DNA of 64,000 bases from JBCBAP01 sp038532435 (GCA_038532435.1 JBCBAP010000009.1:1-64000); one strand, 5' to 3'. Positions 8,465 to 16,969 are shown, counted from the first letter of the stretch. A program made the numbers and translations. The notes: generated from the letters alone by a model not told the origin.

Positions 8465-9436
8465 ATGATGCACGACCTTCATCTGCCCCGCCCGTCCGCC
8501 GAGCATCTGCTGCGTCGGATCAGCGATCATCTGGCCCTTTTGCGGCCGTCGCACTGGGCGAAGTCCCTCATAGCCATCCCGATAGGGCCGGTCCTGATGC
8601 TCGATCAGGCGACGATACCCGCGCTTGTGACGCTCGCAGGAACGGTGACGATGTTCATCCTCGCGTCGGCGGCGGTCTATGTCGTCAACGATCTGTCCGA
8701 CATCGAGCGGGACCGGCTGCACCCGGCAAAAAGCTCCCGCCCCCTTGCCTCCGGCGCAGTGAGCCCGCGCACGGCTCTCTGGATGCTGGCGGGGCTTGTC
8801 GGAGCCATGGCGGCGCTCTCCTTCGCATTGCCCGCATTGTTGACGGCGATCGTCGTGCTCTATCTCGCCTGCAATCTCACCTACAGCCTGTGGCTGAAGC
8901 ACGTGCCCATTGTCGAGATGCTGATCGTGGCGGCGGGCTTCGCACTGCGGACCGCGTCGGGCTACGTTGCCTTCGGCGCGGTGCCGGACCCGTGGGTGAT
9001 CGCGACGGTACTCGCGGGAAGTCTGCTCCTGACCGTGGGCAAGCGTCGGGGTGAGCTGCGGCGCGTGCAGGGATCGGAGGATCACCGCCCGGTGCTCGCG
9101 CACTACACCGAACCGCTTCTCGACGCGTACCTCCTGATTGCGGCCATCGCCTGCTTCGGCAGCGGGCTCGCGGCGATGATGCGGGTGTTCGAGGATGCGA
9201 ACCTGCAGGCGCTCTTCTTCGTGAGCCTTCCCTTCGCGATCTATCTTTTCAAGCGCTACCTGCTGCTCGCCTTTGCCGGGCGCGGTACAAGCAATCCGAC
9301 GAAGCTGCTGCTCGCGGACCGGACGATCCACATCGTGCTTCTGGTCTGGGCGCTGGCGCTCGGCCTCGGGGCGGCGGTCGGTGACCTTGCCTTCGAGGGG
9401 CTGACGGTCGCCCACGCTACCGAGGTGGCGCTGTGA
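8465..9436 (+). CDS. UbiA-family transferase, decaprenyl-phosphate phosphoribosyltransferase-like
   Basis: A 323-residue polytopic membrane protein. The first Asp-rich motif of the UbiA superfamily is NDLSDIERDRLHPAKSSRP (residues 75-93), in the form typical of 5-phosphoribosyl-1-pyrophosphate:polyprenyl-phosphate transferases (Rv3806c, rhizobial NoeC) rather than quinone enzymes. A second motif is VGKRRGELRRVQG, again as in that subfamily. It would make polyprenyl-phosphoryl-5-phosphoribose at the inner membrane. The ATG at 8465 is chosen, with GGAG about 11 bases upstream. It overlaps the next gene by 4 bases (GTGA) and heads a five-gene unit. A quinone-side-chain role is less likely on motif grounds. 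Confidence 0.8.
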   Translation: MMHDLHLPRPSAEHLLRRISDHLALLRPSHWAKSLIAIPIGPVLMLDQATIPALVTLAGTVTMFILASAAVYVVNDLSDIERDRLHPAKSSRPLASGAVSPRTALWMLAGLVGAMAALSFALPALLTAIVVLYLACNLTYSLWLKHVPIVEMLIVAAGFALRTASGYVAFGAVPDPWVIATVLAGSLLLTVGKRRGELRRVQGSEDHRPVLAHYTEPLLDAYLLIAAIACFGSGLAAMMRVFEDANLQALFFVSLPFAIYLFKRYLLLAFAGRGTSNPTKLLLADRTIHIVLLVWALALGLGAAVGDLAFEGLTVAHATEVAL

Positions 9437-10362
9437 TCCGGCGCGCTGCCCTCCCCACCGCCCGCGGCTCTGTCGCCGCGGTGCGGATCGCCTTGACGGT
9501 GGCTGCGACGGTGTGGATCGTCCATTTCTTCCTCCGTCACCGGCAGGAGCTGGAGCAGGCGGCGGCGGATATGGACGGCGCTGTCGTGGTGCTGGCCATG
9601 GTCTGCGTGCTGATCGGGCTGGTGCCAGGAGCCTGGGCCTGGCACCGGCTGCTGGCCCGCGAGGTGCCGACGGTGAGCGCGTCCCGGGGCATCCTTGTCT
9701 ATCTGCGCTCCGGCATTGGCAAATACACGCCCGGGGGTCTGCTCGCCTTCGCCATCCAGCACCGGCTGCTAGAGCGGGAGGGCGCGGGCCCGGGTCTGCT
9801 CCTGCGGGTCTTTATCGGCACGGCGCTCGCAGCCTGCCTCGCGGCGGCGCTGATCGGCGTGCCAGCGGCGGTTGGTGTCGTTGGGGGGTGGGCATGGTGG
9901 CTTGTCATCCCCGGTTGCGCCGTCGGTGCTGCCGCGCTCGGGTGGGCGTGGCAGCGCGGAAGCTGGCCCCTGTGTGCAGGCCTGCTGGTGCGCATCGGGG
10001 TGCCCGCGCCGGCTCCGTTCATCGCGACCACCGCGATCATGGCGGCGGCGTGGGCGACCACCGGGACCCACCTGGCGGTGCTCGGCATTGCCACGGACGC
10101 CTCCCCGCTGTTTCTGATCTCCGCCTACGCCTTCTCCGCCATCGCGGGGATCGTATTCGCCGTCCTGCCCGGTGCGTTCGGCGTACGGGATGGCGTCCTC
10201 CTCTACATCCTCTCGGTCCAGCTCGCCCCGGCGGAGGCGCTGGTCCTCGCGCTCGTCAGCCGCGCGCTCATCGTCGCGGGGGATGCGATCGGCACCGCCG
10301 CGGCGGCCCTGGCGCTCGGCTGGACCGTCCCTGAACCCTCCATCGAAAGGAAAGTCCAATGA
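9433..10362 (+). CDS. Flippase-like membrane protein (LPG-synthase transmembrane/UPF0104 family)
   Basis: A 309-residue protein with roughly seven or eight hydrophobic helices. It carries the landmarks of the lysylphosphatidylglycerol-synthase TM/AglD-like family: a YLRSGIGKYTPGG segment near residue 93 and a C-terminal PGAFGVRDGVLLYIL segment with the conserved Glu/Gly-x-x-Asp region. The GTG start overlaps the preceding stop (GTGA) and its stop overlaps the glycosyltransferase start (ATGA). In this context a role in moving or handling the lipid-linked sugar at the inner membrane is likely. No aminoacyl-transferase domain is fused. Confidence 0.75.
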   Translation: MIRRAALPTARGSVAAVRIALTVAATVWIVHFFLRHRQELEQAAADMDGAVVVLAMVCVLIGLVPGAWAWHRLLAREVPTVSASRGILVYLRSGIGKYTPGGLLAFAIQHRLLEREGAGPGLLLRVFIGTALAACLAAALIGVPAAVGVVGGWAWWLVIPGCAVGAAALGWAWQRGSWPLCAGLLVRIGVPAPAPFIATTAIMAAAWATTGTHLAVLGIATDASPLFLISAYAFSAIAGIVFAVLPGAFGVRDGVLLYILSVQLAPAEALVLALVSRALIVAGDAIGTAAAALALGWTVPEPSIERKVQ

Positions 10363-11531
10363 CCGACACGACGTTCGATATCACGGTGATCCTCAACTAC
10401 TACGCACCTTATGTGTCCGGCCTGACGGAGACGGCCCGGGTGGTGGCAGAGGGTCTGGCGGCGCAGGGGTGGCGGGTCGCGGTTGTCACCGCCTGCCACG
10501 ATCCGGAGCTTCCGGCGGAGGAGGTCATACGCGGCGTCCACGTCTTCCGCGCGCCCATCGCGTTCAAGATCGGGCGGGGGCCGGTGAGTCCGGCCTTCCT
10601 CGCCCTTGCCCGGCGGATCGCCCGCCGTTCGCGCATGCTGCACCTGCATCTGCCGATGCTGGAGGCCGGGGCCATCGCGATGATCGCGCCGCGGATCCCG
10701 ATCCTGTCCACCTATCATATCGATGTGTGGATTCCGCCGACGCTCACCAGCCGGATCCAGATTGCGGGCGTTAACCTGTCCGCCCGGGTCGCGCTGCGGC
10801 GGAGCACTCATGTGGTGGTCAACAGCGATGACCAGGCGCGCCACTCGCTGCACTGGCCGTCCATCGACGCTGGCGACTGGTCCTCGATCCCCGCACCCTG
10901 CCTGGATCCCCGGAGGGGAGCGCCGGTCTACCGGGACGGACCGGGGCATCATGTCGGGTTTCTTGGCCGGATCGTGCCGGACAAGGGCATCGAGTTCCTG
11001 ATCCGGGCGTTCCTGCGGACCGCCGCACCGGAGGATCGGCTGCTCCTTGGTGGGGAGCACGACACGGTTGCGGGGGGCAGCAACATCGCCTTCCTGCGGG
11101 AGATTGTGGGTGGCGACACGCGGGTCCGGTTCCTCGGCGCGCTTGAGCGGGACGAGACGCGGGATTTCTACGCCTCCATTGACACGTTCGCGCTCACATC
11201 CGTGGCTGAATCCTTCGGCATCGTTCAGGCCGAGGCGATGATGTGCGGGCTGCCGGTCGTCGGCTCCAACCTGCCCGGCGGGCGCACACCGCTGCTCGAT
11301 ACAGGCTTCGGCCTGCTGACCGAGCCGGGGGATGTGCCTGCTATCGCGGACGCGCTGGTCGCCCTGCGCGGCTATCCGGCTGAGGAGCGTCAGCGCCTCG
11401 CGGAGAAGGCGCGCAAGCTCTACAGCGCAGAGAGCTGCATCGAAAGGTATTCGACCCTCTTCTCCCGCCTGTCGACCGAACAGGATGTGCCGGAGCGCAC
11501 GGCCCTGCCCATGGTCGTGGCGCCGAAGTGA
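10359..11531 (+). CDS. GT4-family glycosyltransferase
   Basis: A 390-residue GT-B glycosyltransferase. The N-terminal domain begins with a Tyr-Tyr-Ala-Pro-Tyr-Val-Ser-Gly-Leu-Thr acceptor loop. The C-terminal domain has VGFLGRIVPDKGIEFLIRAF and the nucleotide-sugar EX7E motif region ESFGIVQAEAMMCGLPVVGS. The family transfers a sugar from a nucleotide donor with retention. It is coupled to the flippase-like gene (ATGA overlap), with the epimerase gene 41 bases downstream. It probably extends or decorates a polyprenyl-linked acceptor; donor and acceptor are unknown. Confidence 0.88.
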   Translation: MTDTTFDITVILNYYAPYVSGLTETARVVAEGLAAQGWRVAVVTACHDPELPAEEVIRGVHVFRAPIAFKIGRGPVSPAFLALARRIARRSRMLHLHLPMLEAGAIAMIAPRIPILSTYHIDVWIPPTLTSRIQIAGVNLSARVALRRSTHVVVNSDDQARHSLHWPSIDAGDWSSIPAPCLDPRRGAPVYRDGPGHHVGFLGRIVPDKGIEFLIRAFLRTAAPEDRLLLGGEHDTVAGGSNIAFLREIVGGDTRVRFLGALERDETRDFYASIDTFALTSVAESFGIVQAEAMMCGLPVVGSNLPGGRTPLLDTGFGLLTEPGDVPAIADALVALRGYPAEERQRLAEKARKLYSAESCIERYSTLFSRLSTEQDVPERTALPMVVAPK

Positions 11532-11572
11532 CCGATCCAACCAGAACAGAGACCAGCCAACAGGAGGCAGCC

Positions 11573-12607
11573 ATGCATGTTGCAATCACAGGGGGGGCAG
11601 GGGTCCTCGGGCGGAACCTGATCGGGCGGCTCGTCCGCTCCGGCTACCGCGTCACGAGCCTCGACCTGGCGCCGATGCCCGACGACATCAAATGTCGCCA
11701 GATCATCGGCGACATCCGGGACCGAGCGACGGTCGATGGGGCCATTGCGGATGCGGATATCGTGATCCACGCGGCCGCGGCACTGCCGAGCTATCGCAAG
11801 GAGGACATCCGTTCGATTTCCGTTGGCGGCACGGCGGTGGTGATGGAGGCGTGCCACGCGCGCAACATCGCCCGGGTCATCCATGTGTCGAGCTCCGCCG
11901 TCTACGGTCTGCCCGAGATCGTGCCCACGCCGGAGGATTTTCCCCGCCAGCGGGTCGATGCCTACAACTGCGCGAAGATCGATGCGGAACTGATCTGCGA
12001 GAAGTACCGGGAGGCGGGCATGTGCCTGCCGATCCTGCGGCCCAAAACGTTCCTCGGCCCGCACCGGCTTGGCATCTTTTCCATGCTCTTTGAGTGGGCG
12101 GAGGAGGGCCATCACTTCCCGCTCATCGGCGGTGGGCATTACCGCAGCCAGATGCTCGATGTGGACGATCTGGTGGACGCGGTGCTCAAGGTCATGACGC
12201 TGCCCGACGCGGTCGTGAATGATGCGTTCAACGTGGCGGCGACCGACTTCACCACGCTTCACAACGATTTTCAGGCGGTGCTGGACGCGGCGGGCCACGG
12301 GAAGCGGATCATCGCCCTTCCCGCGACCCTCGCCATTGGGGCGCTGCGGGCGCTGGAACTGACCGGCGTGTCCCCGGTCTACAAGCGGCTGATCTACAAG
12401 CTCAGCCGGGACGCCTATGTCAGCACGGAGCGGGCGGAGGCCGTGCTCGGCTTCACGCCCAGGCACTCTAACCAGAGCGCGATCCTGCGCACGTTCCGCT
12501 GGTGGCAGTCCCAGAACTTCGCCCGCGACAGGGCGATGGCAAGCGGGCGGACCAGCAGGGAGCCCTGGAAGCAGGGCGCGCTGGGCCTCGCCAAGGCCGT
12601 CTTCTGA
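11573..12607 (+). CDS. NAD-dependent epimerase/dehydratase (extended SDR)
   Basis: A 344-residue extended short-chain dehydrogenase: Rossmann motif TGGAGVLG (residues 6-13), catalytic Ser106-108 region (HVSSSAVYG) and Tyr131-x-x-x-Lys135 (YNCAK). Such proteins epimerize, reduce or dehydrate nucleotide- or lipid-linked sugars. The ATG at 11573 is preceded by a perfect AGGAGG, so it is preferred over an in-frame GTG at 11528 in the previous stop. Next to a phosphoribosyltransferase it could act on the ribose unit (a DprE2-like step) or on the nucleotide sugar for the GT4 enzyme. No DprE1-type flavoprotein is present. Confidence 0.85.
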   Translation: MHVAITGGAGVLGRNLIGRLVRSGYRVTSLDLAPMPDDIKCRQIIGDIRDRATVDGAIADADIVIHAAAALPSYRKEDIRSISVGGTAVVMEACHARNIARVIHVSSSAVYGLPEIVPTPEDFPRQRVDAYNCAKIDAELICEKYREAGMCLPILRPKTFLGPHRLGIFSMLFEWAEEGHHFPLIGGGHYRSQMLDVDDLVDAVLKVMTLPDAVVNDAFNVAATDFTTLHNDFQAVLDAAGHGKRIIALPATLAIGALRALELTGVSPVYKRLIYKLSRDAYVSTERAEAVLGFTPRHSNQSAILRTFRWWQSQNFARDRAMASGRTSREPWKQGALGLAKAVF

Positions 12608-12630
12608 CCCGTTAGACCGGAGGTTTGCTC

Positions 12631-13683
12631 ATGTCCTATGTTGTTTTGACCCTCGCCATTCTGTGGCTGCTGTTCGCAATCGCCCATGAGCTTCTGACCG
12701 GTCAGGTTTGGTTCTGGGTGATCCCGGGCATGGCCCCGCCGATTCTGTTCGCGGCGTTTCCGATCCTCTTCTTTGTCGCCGGGCTCGCCTTTGCCCGGGT
12801 GCGGGTGCCGCTGATGGCCATCGGGGTGGCGTCGTTCCTGGTGTCGATCCCGTCCACGGGCATCAACTTCAATGCCTTCAGCCGGGAGGCCCGCGCGGCG
12901 ACGCCGTCCTCTGTCCATGTCGTGCAGCTCAACACCGATTACTGGGGGCAGCTGCGGGACGGGACCCTGACCGACCCGCGGGACAAGGACGCGATGCTCG
13001 CCTATCTGCGAGCGCTCGATGCGGACGTCTACCTGTTGCAGGAGCATATGCAGCGGGTGGGTGACCTGGCCCCGCCGGTCACCGATCTGTCCGATGTGCA
13101 GGAGGTGTTTCCGGAGTACGAGGCTGTCATGGCGGGCACGCTTCTGACCCTGACGCGCCTGCCGGTCGTCGACAGCAGCGTCGTCAATCCACACGAGACG
13201 GCGGAACTGCAGCTCCCCCCGCCGCCCTACGCGCTGCAGGTGGATGTGCAGGTGGGGGACGAGGTGCTGTCCACCTACAATGTCCACATGCCGATCCAGA
13301 TCATCATCGAGCGCGATCCGTTCAGCGCCAGTTTCTACGATGAGATCCGGCGGCGTCACACGATCCGGGCGGAAGAGTTCCGCAAGCTGACCGCGGATGT
13401 CGTGGAGAACCCCAACGCGCTCGTCATAGCCGGGGATTTCAACACGAGCCCGGTCATGGGCGACAATCGCGGCCTCCTTGCGGTCACCACCGACGCTGCG
13501 AGCTTCACCCCGATGATCTATCCCGCGACCTGGCGGGTGGGGGGGCAGTTGCCCAAGCTCTGGCGCAACGACTGGTTCCTGCTGCGGAATGATCTGCGGG
13601 TCGACCAGTTCGTCTATCTCGATCCGGAGGGGAACTCAGACCATCTTGCCTCATCGCTGCACGCGACGGTCCTCGGTCACTGA
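12631..13683 (+). CDS. Membrane-anchored endonuclease/exonuclease/phosphatase-family hydrolase
   Basis: A 350-residue protein with three N-terminal hydrophobic segments (to about residue 75) and an EEP domain after it. Family motifs are VVQLNTDYW, LLQEH, VIAGDFNTSP and a final NSDH. This fold hydrolyses phosphodiester or phosphomonoester bonds. The topology places the catalytic domain after the last membrane segment, probably periplasmic. The ATG at 12631 follows CCGGAGG by 7 bases. As the last gene of the saccharide operon it might remove or transfer a phosphate on a lipid-linked intermediate; DNA as substrate is unlikely. Confidence 0.8.
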   Translation: MSYVVLTLAILWLLFAIAHELLTGQVWFWVIPGMAPPILFAAFPILFFVAGLAFARVRVPLMAIGVASFLVSIPSTGINFNAFSREARAATPSSVHVVQLNTDYWGQLRDGTLTDPRDKDAMLAYLRALDADVYLLQEHMQRVGDLAPPVTDLSDVQEVFPEYEAVMAGTLLTLTRLPVVDSSVVNPHETAELQLPPPPYALQVDVQVGDEVLSTYNVHMPIQIIIERDPFSASFYDEIRRRHTIRAEEFRKLTADVVENPNALVIAGDFNTSPVMGDNRGLLAVTTDAASFTPMIYPATWRVGGQLPKLWRNDWFLLRNDLRVDQFVYLDPEGNSDHLASSLHATVLGH

Positions 13684-13699
13684 GCCTGGAGCATGAGAT

Positions 13700-13734
13700 G
13701 GCCGCAGCGATCCCGCCATGGGGCCGCTGCGGCC
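13700..13734. terminator. Hairpin between convergent genes
   Basis: GGCCGCAGCG and CGCTGCGGCC form a perfect 10-bp stem with a 15-base loop, filling the 53-base space between the EEP gene and the convergent membrane-protein gene. There is no strong T tract on either side, so intrinsic termination is plausible but not certain. Confidence 0.5.
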
Positions 13735-13736
13735 GT

Positions 13737-14186
13737 TCAGCTCGCCAGTGTCCGGTTGCGCAGCGGCAGCCAGACCCAGAAGCTGAGGATGATCGCGCTG
13801 GCGGAGACGAAGGTCATCACCGTGCCCGGGACGAAGTTGACGAAGCCCGGGATGTCCACGAACAGCATATAGCCCAGGTCGAACATGCCACCCAGAAGTG
13901 CCGTCACCCAGATCGCCGTCATGTTGCCGCGCCAGATCATCACCGCGCCAACCATGGTTGCGACCCCGACCCAGCCGAGGTTCCACCCGTGCTGGTTCAG
14001 GATCCCGCCGACCGCCGCATGGTAATCTGCCTGCAACTCCGCCGCGTCGACCGCGTCCGCAATCAGCGCGAAGGCGTCGGCGGCCACATTAAACAGCACG
14101 GCAAACCCGGCAAATGTGTGCACCGCCCCCCAGATGAGCCAGAGGACCGCTGCGATCTTGAGCGCCAGTTTCTGCGTGTCTGTCAT
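13737..14186 (-). CDS. Four-helix inner-membrane protein, unknown
   Basis: A 149-residue protein with four predicted membrane helices (about residues 10-32, 70-87, 91-108 and 118-140) and a short basic C-terminus. No family recognised beyond general small membrane proteins. It is divergent from a MarR regulator, with two ACTTAAG copies between them, so it is probably a target of that regulator. Confidence 0.65.
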   Translation of the reverse strand: MTDTQKLALKIAAVLWLIWGAVHTFAGFAVLFNVAADAFALIADAVDAAELQADYHAAVGGILNQHGWNLGWVGVATMVGAVMIWRGNMTAIWVTALLGGMFDLGYMLFVDIPGFVNFVPGTVMTFVSASAIILSFWVWLPLRNRTLAS

Positions 14187-14211
14187 GGTCGTCGTCCTTT
14201 GTTTCTCATGT

Positions 14212-14248
14212 ACTTAAGGGGAGGTCCGCGATACTGGGGTGACTTAAG
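14212..14248. promoter_or_regulatory. Two ACTTAAG boxes in the divergent MarR promoter region
   Basis: ACTTAAG occurs at 14212-14218 and again at 14242-14248, 30 bases apart (about three helical turns). Each contains the palindrome CTTAAG. They lie between the divergent membrane-protein and MarR genes and are candidate binding sites for the MarR protein. Repeats seen; function inferred. Confidence 0.35.
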
Positions 14249-14341
14249 CGGCGCGCTGTCAATGAGGCCCGCGCCAGCGGATTGCGCCAACGGTACCCGC
14301 GCGGTAAGTAGACTGTGTCAACAAAATAGCTATCGCAGACA

Positions 14342-14785
14342 ATGGACTCTATCAACCAAAAGATTGCATTGCAGGACTTTGACACGGCGCTGCTCGTGGA
14401 TCGGTTCATGCGGCGTGTTCATGCGAAGGTTCACGAGCAGGCGGTCGTCTTCGATCGGGATAGGATCGGCCCCAATGGCGGGCTGACCCTGCTGACCCTC
14501 GCGGACATCGAGCCCGCACCGATCCACGAACTCGTGCGCGCAATGGCGCGGGACAAGTCGCAGATGACCCGACTCCTGAAGCTCCTGGGGGACAAGGGGC
14601 TGATCGCCCGCGCGGCCTCTCCGGCGGATGCAAGGGTCTGCGTCCTGACGCTGACTGCGAAGGGTCAGGTCATGGTCGAGGGGCTGCGCGAGATTGTCGC
14701 CGAGGCAGTCGATGAGGTTCTCGCCCCCCTCGACGGAGAGGAGAAGGATACCTTCCGCGCGTTGCTGACACGCGCGGTGCAGTAG
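14342..14785 (+). CDS. MarR family transcriptional regulator
   Basis: A 147-residue winged-helix regulator. The DNA-binding core is PIHELVRAMARDKSQMTRLLKLLGDKGLI with a wing of ASPADARVCVLTLTAKG, standard for MarR. It is divergent from a small membrane protein and 48 bases upstream of a monooxygenase-type gene on the same strand. That pairing suggests response to a phenolic or quinone-like compound. Confidence 0.88.
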   Translation: MDSINQKIALQDFDTALLVDRFMRRVHAKVHEQAVVFDRDRIGPNGGLTLLTLADIEPAPIHELVRAMARDKSQMTRLLKLLGDKGLIARAASPADARVCVLTLTAKGQVMVEGLREIVAEAVDEVLAPLDGEEKDTFRALLTRAVQ

Positions 14786-14833
14786 CGGCACCCTGACGGG
14801 CAACGACCCGGGTGGATATGAAAGGACATCACC

Positions 14834-15130
14834 ATGGCTCAGCCCCTTACAGTCGTTGCGCGGATGATCGCGGCCCCTCAACATCGCGACGTCCTGATGG
14901 CTGAAATGACCACCCTCGTCGCGGAGACGCGGGAGGAGCCCGGCTGCATCCGCTATGATCTGATGCAGAACACAGAGAGCCCGGACATCTTCGTCTTCGT
15001 CGAGGAGTGGGAGAGCCCGGAGCTGTGGCGCGCGCACATGGATGGTGCGGCGGTCCGGGGCTTCAACAGCCGCATTCCGGCGGGTGCGATCATTGAGGGA
15101 GAGGTGCACCCGCTGGTGCAGGTTGTCTGA
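14834..15130 (+). CDS. Putative quinol monooxygenase (ABM domain)
   Basis: A 98-residue dimeric alpha/beta-barrel protein: TVVARMIAAPQHRDVLMAEM at the start, REEPGCIRYDLMQN and FVFVEEWESPELWRAHMDG, all hallmarks of the antibiotic-biosynthesis-monooxygenase/YgiN family. A clear AAAGGA precedes the start by 8 bases. It probably acts on quinols or aromatic compounds in the cytoplasm under control of the adjacent MarR gene. Confidence 0.85.
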   Translation: MAQPLTVVARMIAAPQHRDVLMAEMTTLVAETREEPGCIRYDLMQNTESPDIFVFVEEWESPELWRAHMDGAAVRGFNSRIPAGAIIEGEVHPLVQVV

Positions 15131-15136
15131 CGGAGG

Positions 15137-15904
15137 TTAGATCGCGACTGCGGCGCTGTCCGCGATTGCCTGAAGGTCCGGCGTCTCCCCCGGTCCGATG
15201 ACCACATAGTCCGCACCATCCGCGGTCCAGGAGATGAAATCGAAGCCGTTGAGCGTCTGTTCCTTGAAGGCGCCATCGCCCGGCGGCCTGGAGCTGCGCT
15301 GGAAGCAGAGGGCGATGACGGCTCCATCGTCCCTGGTGTACATGAGCTGTGCCACCGGTTTCGCGTTCGCGACCAGCAAACGCCCGCCCTGGAACGTGAG
15401 GCCGTGGGCGCTCAGGTCCGGGATAGAGAAGGGTGTTTCAACCGTGGTGCCGAGCCAGGTTTGCAGATGCTCCGCCTCATCCGCACCAACCTCGACCAGA
15501 TGGCGGGTCTGGCTCGCATAAACAGCGTGGTAGTCCGCGATGTCCGCGAGCCAGCCGGTCTGTACCGGCGGCGGATCACCCTTGGCGAGATAGCCGCCAA
15601 CGCCGCCGAGCGCGACGAGAACGAGGCTCGCGGCGATGGTGCTCCAGATCGGCCGTCGGGGTGGGGCCGCAGGGGCCGCCACGGGCATCTCCGCTGCCTT
15701 GATCTGTTGGGCGAGGGCGAAGGGAACAGGTTCCTTCAGCATCGCCTCGAACTCTTCCTCGGCCAGCGTGTCGGCGTTCATCAGCGCTTCAAGTTCCGCC
15801 CGCGCATCCGCATCGGTCTCGAGCCGGGCCTCGATGGCAGCGGCCTCCCCGGGGTCGAGCTCCCCGTCCAGATAGGCGCTCAGTTTTTGTGAAAGGTCCA
15901 TCAT
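15137..15904 (-). CDS. Anti-sigma factor, single-pass membrane protein
   Basis: A 255-residue protein. The N-terminal cytoplasmic anti-sigma helix region (LSAYLDGELDPGEAAAIEARL) is followed by one membrane segment (about residues 86-107) and a periplasmic C-terminal domain. The N-terminus lacks a His-x3-Cys-x2-Cys zinc motif, so it is a non-ZAS anti-sigma. Its ATG overlaps the sigma-factor stop (ATGA), the usual coupling for such pairs. It should sequester the ECF sigma factor until an envelope signal releases it. Confidence 0.85.
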   Translation of the reverse strand: MMDLSQKLSAYLDGELDPGEAAAIEARLETDADARAELEALMNADTLAEEEFEAMLKEPVPFALAQQIKAAEMPVAAPAAPPRRPIWSTIAASLVLVALGGVGGYLAKGDPPPVQTGWLADIADYHAVYASQTRHLVEVGADEAEHLQTWLGTTVETPFSIPDLSAHGLTFQGGRLLVANAKPVAQLMYTRDDGAVIALCFQRSSRPPGDGAFKEQTLNGFDFISWTADGADYVVIGPGETPDLQAIADSAAVAI

Positions 15905-16413
15905 TGCGCGGCGCGTCCCTCGTCACTGAGGCGGGAGGCCAGAAGTTTGCGGGCCCGGTGAATGCGGCTCATGACCGTGCCGATGGGAATGCCGAGCATG
16001 TCCGCCGTCTCCCGATAGCTGTAGCCTTCCGCGCAGACGAGCATGAGGGGCACGGACAGGTCGTGATCGAGGTGGGCGACCTGTCGGCGCAAGTGCTGGG
16101 CGGCCATGGCGTCCTCTGCCTCGCCCTCCGTCCGGAGCTCCACCGCGTCCTCTGCGGGCACCTGACCCTCTCCCTCCCGCACCTTGCGCTTGCGGATCTC
16201 GCTGATCCAGTGGTTGCGCACGACGCGGAACAGCCAGCGGTCGAGCGGTTGGGACGGATCATACTGCTCCCATTTCTGAAGGGCGGTGGCACAGGCGTCC
16301 TGCAACAGATCGTCCGCATCGGACGCGGAGCGGGTCAGCGTCAGGGCGAAACGGCGCAGCCGGGGCAGGAGACCGATCATCTCCGCCTTGAACCGATCCG
16401 GCGTCATCGCCAT
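15901..16413 (-). CDS. ECF-type RNA polymerase sigma factor
   Basis: About 170 residues with region 2 (LTRSASDADDLLQDACATALQKWEQYDPSQPLDRWLF split across its helices) and region 4 (YSYRETADMLGIPIGTVMSRIHRARKLL). The start is uncertain: I use the ATG at 16413, which gives the normal ECF N-terminus; ATGs at 16407 and 16455 are alternatives. It is followed immediately by its anti-sigma gene. A 7-bp hairpin (arms 16489-16495 and 16506-16512) lies between it and the upstream lipoprotein gene on the same strand. Confidence 0.88.
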   Translation of the reverse strand: MAMTPDRFKAEMIGLLPRLRRFALTLTRSASDADDLLQDACATALQKWEQYDPSQPLDRWLFRVVRNHWISEIRKRKVREGEGQVPAEDAVELRTEGEAEDAMAAQHLRRQVAHLDHDLSVPLMLVCAEGYSYRETADMLGIPIGTVMSRIHRARKLLASRLSDEGRAAQ

Positions 16414-16570
16414 TGCGTCGACTCGCTCATGCACATCGCGCTTAATCCAGACCATCGCGGCGGTGGTGGCAAGCGGTTTGGCACATGGGCCGGGCAGGTC
16501 CGCCCGCCCGGCGATCAGCCGGAGGTGCGGAGCCGGGACCCGTGAGGGCCCCGGAACCGGACTGATGCGC

Positions 16571-16969
16571 TCAGCGCGCGATATGCCAGACGCCGCCGAC
16601 GCCATCGCCCGTGACATCCCCCGGCCGGGTATCGCCGACCCAGAAGTAGAGCGGCTCGCCGTCCTTGGCCCATTGCAGTGTCCCGTCCCGCCGCTCAATG
16701 GCGGTGAAGCCTGCGGCGGGGGCCGCATCGCCGGAGGCTGCGACGTAAGGGGGCCAAGCGGTGGCGCAGTCGCCGTAGCACTTGGACACGCCCGCCGCGT
16801 CCCGGTCGAACGTGTAGAGCGTCATCCCATCCGGCCCGGTGAGGATGTCGCTGCTCGCGATCTGGGTGATCTCCGTGCCACTGGCTGCGTAGCCGGAGTA
16901 GCCGTTGGCGTAGGCGCCGTCGCACGCGGCGACGAGGCATCCGAGGACGAGAAGTGAGGCCGTTTTCAT
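16571..16969 (-). CDS. Secreted-repeat lipoprotein
   Basis: A 132-residue lipoprotein with a lipobox ending LVAAC (Cys16). The mature part contains two copies of the secreted-repeat domain (PF03640-type): GMTLYTFDRDAAGVSKCYGDCATAWPP in two pieces, then DGTLQWAKDGEPLYFW with GDVTGDGVGGVW. Function of the family is unknown; members are envelope-anchored and may bind metal or heme. It lies 157 bases upstream of the ECF sigma gene on the same strand and may be co-transcribed with or regulated by it. Confidence 0.85.
   Translation of the reverse strand: MKTASLLVLGCLVAACDGAYANGYSGYAASGTEITQIASSDILTGPDGMTLYTFDRDAAGVSKCYGDCATAWPPYVAASGDAAPAAGFTAIERRDGTLQWAKDGEPLYFWVGDTRPGDVTGDGVGGVWHIAR

Noticed and set aside
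8163..8468. 101-codon plus-strand frame before the UbiA-family gene
   Set aside because: No ribosome binding site and no recognisable motif; its end overlaps the well-supported start at 8465.
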